Source of the DNA: Thermococcaceae archaeon
GTDB taxonomy: Archaea > Methanobacteriota_B > Thermococci > Thermococcales > Thermococcaceae
Direction: 5' to 3'
DNA: 9,674 nucleotides
NCBI GenBank assembly: GCA_027064745.1
Contig: JAMOPD010000283.1
Coordinates: 1-9,674, forward strand
This document shows, piece by piece, positions 1-4,907 of the stretch (positions are counted from its first letter, which is position 1; each line of letters starts with the position of its first letter). Position numbers and translations under genes: made by a program. The notes under the pieces were generated by a model, which did no database searches, was not told where the DNA came from, and worked only from the letters and a program-made list of their open reading frames with translations.

Positions 1-52
1 CGGTTAGAGCAGTTGTGAGCTGGTTTCCATTATTTCCTTTACTTTCTCCCAT
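1..52 (-). CDS. Unidentified protein, N-terminal 17 codons only (divergent gene cut by window edge)
   Basis: An ATG at 52-50 on the minus strand opens a frame with no stop before the window edge; it reads MGESKGNNGNQLTTALT. The start is supported by a strong ribosome binding site, GGAGGTGG (64-57), four bases upstream. A TATA box with BRE lies further upstream at 89-100. The visible N-terminus is polar, rich in Asn and Gly, and has no recognisable domain, so I do not name a product. It is transcribed divergently from the GbsR/MarR-like regulator at 187-660 and shares the palindrome at 101-126 with it. In such pairs the regulator often controls the neighbouring gene, which here is only an inference. 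Confidence 0.6.
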   Translation of the reverse strand, partial: MGESKGNNGNQLTTALT

Positions 53-88
53 ACTTCCACCTCCAATTATAGGCTAGGGGGTTGCCTG

Positions 89-100
89 TATAAAGTTTTC
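89..100 (-). promoter_or_regulatory. Archaeal promoter (BRE + TATA) for the leftward gene
   Basis: Read on the minus strand, GAAAAC (100-95) is followed by TTTATA (94-89), a typical Thermococcales BRE plus TATA arrangement. Initiation about 24 bases downstream would fall near position 66, just before the GGAGGTGG site, giving a short leader to the ATG at 52. The palindrome at 101-126 abuts the upstream edge of the BRE, so a protein bound there could affect TFB/TBP binding. Assignment is by motif and spacing only. Confidence 0.6.
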
Positions 101-126
101 GATATAACAGTTATAACTGTTATATC
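101..126. promoter_or_regulatory. Perfect 26-bp palindrome, candidate operator in the divergent promoter region
   Basis: All 13 base pairs of this inverted repeat match (half-site GATATAACAGTTA). It stops exactly at 101 and 126, because 100 and 127 no longer pair. The core also repeats TATAAC with a 9-base period (103 and 112, degenerate at 121). The element lies between two opposed promoters, touching the BRE of the leftward gene and about 11 bases upstream of the BRE of the rightward regulator. Both location and symmetry suit binding of a dimeric winged-helix protein, most simply the regulator encoded at 187-660. The palindrome is seen directly; the ligand is inferred. Confidence 0.7.
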
Positions 127-137
127 AAATTCAACTG

Positions 138-152
138 AGAAAAGCTTAAATA
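138..152 (+). promoter_or_regulatory. Archaeal promoter (BRE + TATA) for the GbsR/MarR-like regulator
   Basis: AGAAAAGC (138-145) followed by TTAAATA (146-152) matches the purine-rich BRE and TATA box of Thermococcales promoters. Initiation about 24 bases downstream would place the transcript start near 173-175, essentially at the ribosome binding site, so the leader to the GTG at 187 is very short. Assigned by motif and spacing. Confidence 0.65.
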
Positions 153-186
153 TGCCTTTAGCCTTATTTTATTAGGTGTTTACAAA

Positions 187-660
187 GTGGGCAGGGAAAG
201 AAAAGAAACCAGGAAATTCATTGAAATCGTTGAGAGGATGATGATAAGATGGGGCTATACCCACACTGATGGTAAGGTATATGCCCTCCTCCTATTGAAT
301 GAAAATCCCCTTACAATAAATGAACTTGTGGAATTAACTGGCCTAAGCCGCTCTTCAATCTCCACATCCCTAAGCAGGCTGGCTAGAGATTATCTTGTAA
401 CCGTCAGGAAAAAGGGAAAAACAAAGTTGTTTTACCCTATTCCAGCATTTCTCGAAAAGTTCCTAAAACAGCCAAAGGAAATTCTTGAAAAGGAATTAAA
501 ACCCCTTAAGAACGTAACCTATATTTTGATGGAAAGAGAGCAATCTCCTGAACAAAAAATAAGATTCGAAGAAATTCTCTTCGACTTAAATGCCCTAGAA
601 TGCGTGCTCTCAGAGATAATCAAAATGGAGGAAGAGGGATTAGAGTGTTTCAAAAAATGA
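187..660 (+). CDS. GbsR/MarR-like winged-helix transcriptional regulator
   Basis: This 157-residue protein is probably a cytoplasmic DNA-binding dimer. Residues 7-40 form a helical N-terminal part resembling GbsR-type regulators. Residues 43-66 are a clear helix-turn-helix (TINELVELTGLSRSSISTSL) with a Ser-rich recognition helix. Residues 70-83 form a basic wing (VTVRKKGKTKLFY). The C-terminal part (about 95-157) is charged and helical and could be the dimerisation region. The GTG start is chosen because AGGTG (174-178) lies eight bases upstream and a TATA box fits; the next Met codons at 238 and 241 lack a comparable site and would lose the first helix. The gene converges on the mbs operon and diverges from the gene at 52-1. 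Autoregulation through the 101-126 palindrome is likely but inferred. Its effector and targets are unknown. Confidence 0.85.
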   Translation: MGRERKETRKFIEIVERMMIRWGYTHTDGKVYALLLLNENPLTINELVELTGLSRSSISTSLSRLARDYLVTVRKKGKTKLFYPIPAFLEKFLKQPKEILEKELKPLKNVTYILMEREQSPEQKIRFEEILFDLNALECVLSEIIKMEEEGLECFKK

Positions 661-685
661 TCAGTGCTTTTCTCTTTCTATCCTG

Positions 686-929
686 TCACACAGGGTAAAC
701 TTCAAGAACTTGGTGTATAAATGCTTCAATGACAGTCTGGATTTTTTCCATAAGTTTAGCCCTCTGCCCCATTCCATAGACAATGTCCATCTTCGGCACC
801 TCAACAACCTCTGCAGTTCCAATGTTATTTTATTAACATTAACAAAAACGAAATATTTCACCCTTCTAAATGCTCATATACCTCACTATCTAAGCCTCTA
901 TCATCTTTTGCCGGAATTGCAATTCTCAT
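686..929 (-). pseudogene. Decayed NifX/NifB-type (dinitrogenase Fe-Mo cofactor biosynthesis family, MTH1175-like) gene
   Basis: Three minus-strand frames together give one family-like protein. Frame one starts at ATG 929 after GGTGAT (939-934) and reads MRIAIPAKDDRGLDSEVYEH, ending at TGA 860-858. Frame two, from about 861, reads KYFVFVNVN. Frame three, 829-686, contains NNIGTAEVVEVP, then DIVYGMGQRAK and TVIEAFIHQVLEVYPV before TGA. Restoring one base near 870 gives the HFGR..YFVFV signature of this family, and GMGQRA matches its second conserved loop. About 80 codons remain, against roughly 110-125 in family members; the regions between VVEVP and DIVYG and after GQRAK look deleted. Two frameshifts plus deletions argue for real decay rather than a single read error. 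It lies downstream of mbsN on the same strand. Intact members are small proteins linked to Fe-S or metal-cofactor handling, and this copy should be non-functional. Confidence 0.72.
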
Positions 930-999
930 GCCTATCACCAGAGAAATATGAAATATATCCCGGTGAACTCAAGAGATAGAAAGCCATATTCTCTCATCC

Positions 1000-1008
1000 A
1001 AAACAAAA
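1000..1008 (-). terminator. Possible oligo-T terminator of the mbs operon
   Basis: On the transcribed minus strand TTTTGTTTT occurs about 50 bases after the mbsN stop codon, preceded by another short T run (1013-1011). Archaeal RNA polymerase can terminate at U-rich tracts without a hairpin, and I see no convincing stem here. The tract is broken by a G, so termination may be weak. A longer T6 run on this strand (657-652), past the pseudogene and inside the 3' end of the convergent regulator gene, is another candidate. Confidence 0.3.
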
Positions 1009-1055
1009 GGAAATTGGAGAATAGATATCACTTTTCTTCGGTTTTAGTCTTGATC

Positions 1056-1673
1056 TTAGTCTGGTTTGGAATCTGTTCCACCTTTCTGCTTTTTTGGAGG
1101 TCTTATCCCATAGCCAAGGATTTTAAACTTAAACACCTCACCATCCCGAAGGTGATATACCACTTCTTTTGTTTCTTTGTTGAATTCAATTTTTTCTACA
1201 GGAAATCTCCAGTCATTATAACTCTCCTGAAGCTTTCTAAACTTTTCAGGATGTATAGGAACCCAATCAAAGAGTTGTATAGTATCCTCCTCCCATTCAC
1301 TTGTTAGTATAAAACTTTCAATGAATCTGAGAGCTCCTGTTGGACACACATCAACACAGAACTGACAGAAAGTGCACCTTCCATAGTCTATTTTAGGATG
1401 AGGTCTCTTCTCCATCTTGCCATCAACTTCTAACCATGTCATCTCTATGGCTCTTGCAGGACATATTTGGCCGCAGAAATTACAGCCAACACACTTTTTC
1501 CAGTCAAGTGTATGGAAGCCTCGGTATTTCTTGGCTATTTGTGTCTTTTCGTGAGGTATTTTAATTGTCACAGGCTTTTTAAAGAGATATTTTAATCCAA
1601 GCCAGGGCTTGATATATGAGGGTTTCTTTTTGATTTTGCTCTCAGGTGCAATCTTAAACTCAATCTCCTCCAT
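1056..1673 (-). CDS. mbsN: MbsN (MbxN), NuoI-like 2x[4Fe-4S] ferredoxin subunit of the MBS complex
   Basis: MbsN is the electron-entry subunit of the peripheral arm and passes electrons from reduced ferredoxin towards MbsJ. The 205-residue protein carries two classical 4Fe-4S motifs, C61-x2-C64-x2-C67-x3-C71-P and C100-x2-C103-x2-C106-x3-C110-P, separated as in NuoI of complex I. A basic, Lys-rich N-terminus (about 10-50) precedes them and a C-terminal extension of about 95 residues follows. The chosen start is ATG 1673, four bases after AGGTGAT (1684-1678). A frame-compatible GTG at 1682 and ATG at 1679 lie inside that ribosome binding site and are unlikely starts. It is the last intact gene of the operon; only the NifX-like pseudogene follows on this strand. 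Confidence 0.92.
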   Translation of the reverse strand: MEEIEFKIAPESKIKKKPSYIKPWLGLKYLFKKPVTIKIPHEKTQIAKKYRGFHTLDWKKCVGCNFCGQICPARAIEMTWLEVDGKMEKRPHPKIDYGRCTFCQFCVDVCPTGALRFIESFILTSEWEEDTIQLFDWVPIHPEKFRKLQESYNDWRFPVEKIEFNKETKEVVYHLRDGEVFKFKILGYGIRPPKKQKGGTDSKPD

Positions 1674-1678
1674 TTTCA

Positions 1679-2854
1679 TCACCTGTCAATGTCAGGAGGG
1701 CAGTTATCAAGACTCATCAATATCACTGGGACATCTGCTATTCTGGATCCAACTAACAAATGCTCCAGCACTCTAATTCCATGAGCAATGCTTGGCCCTC
1801 TGATCTGCACCCTGTAGGGCTTGTTCTTACCGTCGCTGACAACGTATGCTCCAAAGTCTCCCTTGGTACTCTCGACATGAGAAAATGCATCTCCAGCAGG
1901 AACTTTAAAACGAGGTAAATTCTTGAGCCTAGGGTCACTAACTTGATATGGCCCACTAGGTGGTCCCATATCGAGGAGCTGTTCAAGAATGTATAAATCC
2001 TGCTCAAGTTCAAATCTTCTTATTAATGCTCTCGCCAGTGCATCTCCCTCATTAAGCACAGGGACTTCAAAGTCAAGCTCAGGGTATAGTAAATATGGAT
2101 CAGCTCTCCTGACATCGTAGGGAACTCCTGTTGCCCTTAAGTTAGGTCCTGTAACACCTTCTGATAATGCGAATTTTTTGTTCATAACCCCAATACCTTC
2201 CATCCTCTTGAATGTAATGTAGTTCTCAAAAACAAGGTGGTCAAAGTCCGGTAGCTTGCTTTTAATATACTCAACAGTATCTTTAAGCTGATGGAGCCAT
2301 CTGTCGCTTGGTATGTCTCTCCTCACACCACCGGGTATTGTGTAGATGTGGTAGACCCTCGCACCTGTCAGCTGTTCAAAGAGTGCCATGAGTCTCTCAC
2401 GGTACGCTGCTGCCCACTGACCAGCAGTATAAACCCCTAGCTTGAAGCTCAGCCCCATTATCCAGAAAAGGTACGAAGATACTCTCGCCATTTCAAGTAC
2501 AGTTGTTCTTATCCATTGGGCTCGTTCAGGCACTTCCCACCCAATTATCTCATCTACAGCCATTGAATAGATGGTTTCTGGTACATCCGACTCTGGAACA
2601 CATACCCTCAGGAGGAGTGCAACGTTAGTGTGCCATGGCCTGAACTCGGCTAACTTCTCAAACCCTCTATGCAGAAAGCCGGGATTTGCTATTGCCTCAA
2701 CGACTCGATGACCATCCATCTTAAGGATTATGCTGAAGTTTTCTGTTGCCATATGCTGGGGCCCGAAGAACAATTCGTAGGTGTCCTTATCAAGGGGTAA
2801 CAGATCCATACCATTTTCTCTCGCTTCTTTAATAAGTTCGCTCTGAGCAACCAT
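1679..2854 (-). CDS. mbsL: MbsL (MbxL), NuoD/NiFe-hydrogenase large-subunit homologue lacking the NiFe site
   Basis: MbsL is the counterpart of NuoD and of the large subunit of group 4 NiFe hydrogenases. It forms the substrate-reducing module together with MbsJ. The 391-residue protein has the family signature PGFLHRGFEKLAE (58-70) and the C-terminal DID-R ending. The two hydrogenase CxxC pairs that hold Ni and Fe are each reduced to a single Cys: C85 in RVCVPESD and C385 in DNCPPDIDR. A NiFe centre is therefore excluded, and the subunit fits the sulfane sulfur reductase rather than the hydrogen-evolving MBH. Start chosen at ATG 2854, five bases after GAGGTGA (2866-2860); the GTG at 2863 belongs to that site. 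The mbsK stop (2867-2865) lies directly upstream and mbsN follows closely. Confidence 0.94.
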   Translation of the reverse strand: MVAQSELIKEARENGMDLLPLDKDTYELFFGPQHMATENFSIILKMDGHRVVEAIANPGFLHRGFEKLAEFRPWHTNVALLLRVCVPESDVPETIYSMAVDEIIGWEVPERAQWIRTTVLEMARVSSYLFWIMGLSFKLGVYTAGQWAAAYRERLMALFEQLTGARVYHIYTIPGGVRRDIPSDRWLHQLKDTVEYIKSKLPDFDHLVFENYITFKRMEGIGVMNKKFALSEGVTGPNLRATGVPYDVRRADPYLLYPELDFEVPVLNEGDALARALIRRFELEQDLYILEQLLDMGPPSGPYQVSDPRLKNLPRFKVPAGDAFSHVESTKGDFGAYVVSDGKNKPYRVQIRGPSIAHGIRVLEHLLVGSRIADVPVILMSLDNCPPDIDR

Positions 2855-2864
2855 ATTATTCACC

Positions 2865-3380
2865 TCAAATCACGTAGTTATCTTTGTTTTCATCAAACCT
2901 ATCAAGGATTTTGTATTTTTTCTTAACATATTGCAACATATCAAAGTCCTTTCTGAGAGGATAAATATCCTGTTCTGTATCATCAAGTATCCATGGCATT
3001 TCCATTTTCCAATTTCCTTCAAAGTAAACCCCAAAGAAGTCATGTGCATCTCTTTCATAGGTTTCAGCAACTGGATAAATGTCTTTGACGGTTGGCATCC
3101 TAGCTTTTTCAAGTTCTCTTGGAATTCTTGTTCTGACCATAACGTGAGTCCTATGAGTTACACTCCAGATTTGGTATATCAGCTCTATTTCTCCATCATT
3201 TGGCCAGTCAACTGGCGTTATTTGAAGCATCAGCTCAAAATTGTTCTTCTTAAGCAGGGTGAGAAAATCCCTTATCCTCTCCGCTGGAACCGTGAATTCT
3301 ATCCTTCTCTCTCGTCTAACTTTCCCCTCTGCATATGGCGCTTTTTCGAGGATTTTATCTACAATCGCTTGTTCTCTCAT
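2865..3380 (-). CDS. mbsK: MbsK (MbxK), NuoC-like peripheral-arm subunit
   Basis: MbsK is the homologue of the complex I 30-kDa/NuoC subunit. It carries no redox centre and helps hold MbsL and MbsJ together. The NuoC hallmark is at 103-120 (PVAETYERDAHDFFGVYF), followed by YPLRKDFD at 140-147. The N-terminal half forms the usual mixed alpha/beta domain, and the Lys/Asp-rich C-terminus ends at residue 171. Two starts are well supported. ATG 3380 lies seven bases after GGAGG and just past the mbsJ stop (3385-3383). ATG 3410 lies six bases after GGAGGTG and would add ten residues, overlapping mbsJ by 28 bases. I prefer 3380 because it gives the short spacing usual in this operon, but the choice is open. 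Confidence 0.9.
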   Translation of the reverse strand: MREQAIVDKILEKAPYAEGKVRRERRIEFTVPAERIRDFLTLLKKNNFELMLQITPVDWPNDGEIELIYQIWSVTHRTHVMVRTRIPRELEKARMPTVKDIYPVAETYERDAHDFFGVYFEGNWKMEMPWILDDTEQDIYPLRKDFDMLQYVKKKYKILDRFDENKDNYVI

Positions 3381-3382
3381 GC

Positions 3383-3952
3383 TCATTCCTCCTTCTTGTC
3401 CATTAGCCATGGAATCCACCTCCTTGCTTCTCTCTCACGCCATCCTTCCCCGAACAGTTCATCCTGGTTCTTTTTGTACCATTCATAATTTTCCTTGTAT
3501 CTCTTCCAGCTATCTGCAGTCCCGTTCTCAATCATCTCCATAATTTTGTTTATTCCATCCATAACGGCCTCTGGTCTTGGCATACAGCCTGCTATTACAA
3601 CGTCAACAGGGATGTACTTGTCAAGATGTTTGATTGCATTGTATGAATCCCAATAGACCCCACCGTTAAGAGGGCATGAACCATGAGCCATCACGTATTT
3701 AGGATCAGGTTGGAGTTCATAGGTTATTATTATTCTTTTAAGGGTCTTTGGAGTTACATAGCCGGTAATTAAGAATAAATCTGCCATTCTTGGAGCTGGG
3801 TTTGCCATCATGCCAAACCTCTCAAGATCATATCTCGAAGTCATGAGTGGTGGCATTTCAATACCACCACATCCTGTACAGAAAGACACGATCCAAAGGC
3901 TTCTTTTCCTCGCAAATTCAAATAGAGGTTCAAATAATCTCCAATCCACCAT
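3383..3952 (-). CDS. mbsJ: MbsJ (MbxJ), NuoB-like [4Fe-4S] subunit
   Basis: MbsJ is the homologue of NuoB and of the hydrogenase small subunit. It carries the cluster proximal to the active site; published work on P. furiosus MBS places sulfane sulfur reduction at this Fe-S cluster. The 189-residue protein has Cys at 25, 28, 93 and 123 (SFCTGCGGIE, GSCPLNGG, AGCMPRPE). The first pair is CxxC, as in hydrogenases, not the adjacent CC of NuoB. A long charged C-terminal tail (about 145-189) follows the core. Start ATG 3952 is chosen because GAGGTGAT ends four bases upstream; the GTG at 3961 is part of that site. The tail overlaps possible upstream starts of mbsK, and mbsM ends 10 bases before the ATG. 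Confidence 0.93.
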   Translation of the reverse strand: MVDWRLFEPLFEFARKRSLWIVSFCTGCGGIEMPPLMTSRYDLERFGMMANPAPRMADLFLITGYVTPKTLKRIIITYELQPDPKYVMAHGSCPLNGGVYWDSYNAIKHLDKYIPVDVVIAGCMPRPEAVMDGINKIMEMIENGTADSWKRYKENYEWYKKNQDELFGEGWREREARRWIPWLMDKKEE

Positions 3953-3962
3953 TTTTATCACC

Positions 3963-4904
3963 TCACAGAGCTGCTAATATTGCACCTGCTGCCGCTATTA
4001 TAGTTGGCCATTTCCAATAGAATCTTGCAGCTTGATCTATTGTAAATCTCGGGAATATCGCTCCTATGAATATAGCTATCAGAAGTACTGCAAGCTGCTT
4101 AATCAAGAGTATTCCCAAACTGGCTAATGTGTTCAGTATTGAGCTTGCGAATGCTGTGACGACAGCTCCTCCAAGAAATATGTTACTGAAGAAGAGTGTC
4201 TCAGCAAAGAGTGCTATAGCGTGCTGTATCTGAAGTATGCCCATGTGTTTTCCTCCGAACTCAACCATTGGACCCAATGAGATTTCACCCGGAGCGATCA
4301 TTATATCAAATGGTTCTTTTCCGAACATTGCTTGGAGGACTATGTCATAAGCTACCGCCGCCAGTAATAGTGGAAGATAAGTTATGCTCCATCCAGCCGT
4401 TTGTTGAGCCATCACTATTTGATACGTACTGAATGTGTCATAAAACTCTGCTAAAGCTACTATTGCAAATCCCAGAGGTACTTGAACAGCTAAGAGGGTG
4501 AGCAAGGCTCTTTGAGAACCTAGACCAGCCCATGGATTTCCCGAGCTCATTGCGGCGAACATTATGCCGAGCATCGGGATTTCAAGAAGGAATGTGATGA
4601 GTATTAAGTCTCCATATGCTCTGAGGATACTTATGCTTCCAAGGGGAATAAACATTAGTGCAAGTATTGTTGCTCCTAGCGCATAGAGAACGCCGAAATC
4701 ATAGATTAATCCATGTGTTATATTGCTCTTCTTTGATAGGAGTTTTATTGTATCAAGGATTGGCTGATAAATCGGCGGCCCAACCCTTCTGTGAATCCTT
4801 GCCGTCACGATTCTAATTATCCCCATGAACATGAAACCCACGAAAGTTGCATAAAGGAGTATTAGGAAAGCTTTCAATGCAATCCCAATCATACTCGTGA
4901 TCAT
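3963..4904 (-). CDS. mbsM: MbsM (MbxM), NuoH-like membrane anchor subunit
   Basis: MbsM is the homologue of complex I subunit NuoH. It links the peripheral redox arm to the ion-translocating membrane arm. The 313-residue protein is almost wholly hydrophobic, with about eight membrane segments. It has the two loops typical of the family: RRVGPPIYQPILDTIKLL at 39-56 and KEPFDIMIAPGEISLGP followed by EFGGKH at 196-220, the latter corresponding to the acidic loop facing the quinone site in complex I. PRFTIDQ near 285-291 is the usual C-terminal motif. Start ATG 4904 follows the mbsH' stop by three bases; GGTG within the end of mbsH' can serve as its ribosome binding site. MbsM does not need a quinone in this complex; that loop likely contacts MbsJ and MbsL (inference from homology). 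Confidence 0.93.
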   Translation of the reverse strand: MITSMIGIALKAFLILLYATFVGFMFMGIIRIVTARIHRRVGPPIYQPILDTIKLLSKKSNITHGLIYDFGVLYALGATILALMFIPLGSISILRAYGDLILITFLLEIPMLGIMFAAMSSGNPWAGLGSQRALLTLLAVQVPLGFAIVALAEFYDTFSTYQIVMAQQTAGWSITYLPLLLAAVAYDIVLQAMFGKEPFDIMIAPGEISLGPMVEFGGKHMGILQIQHAIALFAETLFFSNIFLGGAVVTAFASSILNTLASLGILLIKQLAVLLIAIFIGAIFPRFTIDQAARFYWKWPTIIAAAGAILAAL

Positions 4905-4907
4905 TCT

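Noticed and set aside
101..126. Palindrome as a SurR site (redox regulator of mbs/mbh in P. furiosus, GTTn3AAC)
   Set aside because: The core is GTTATAAC, with a two-base rather than three-base spacer, and it is far from the mbs promoter, which is outside the window.
101..126. Palindrome as an intrinsic terminator
   Set aside because: It lies upstream of both divergent genes, is A+T-rich with no loop, and has no T tract after it.
666..680. Pyrimidine-rich tract after the regulator gene as its terminator
   Set aside because: The longest T run is four bases and there is no stem, so evidence is too thin to list.
661..861. 66-aa minus-strand ORF as a real small gene
   Set aside because: Only its first about ten residues (KYFVFVNVN) look family-like; the rest is an out-of-frame reading of the NifX-like remnant.
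710..1307. Overlapping plus-strand ORFs of 89 and 119 aa
   Set aside because: They are antisense to the pseudogene and mbsN, lack good ribosome binding sites and have unlikely compositions.
2931..3488. 185-aa plus-strand ORF
   Set aside because: It is a shadow antisense to mbsK and mbsJ, whose protein motifs are unambiguous.
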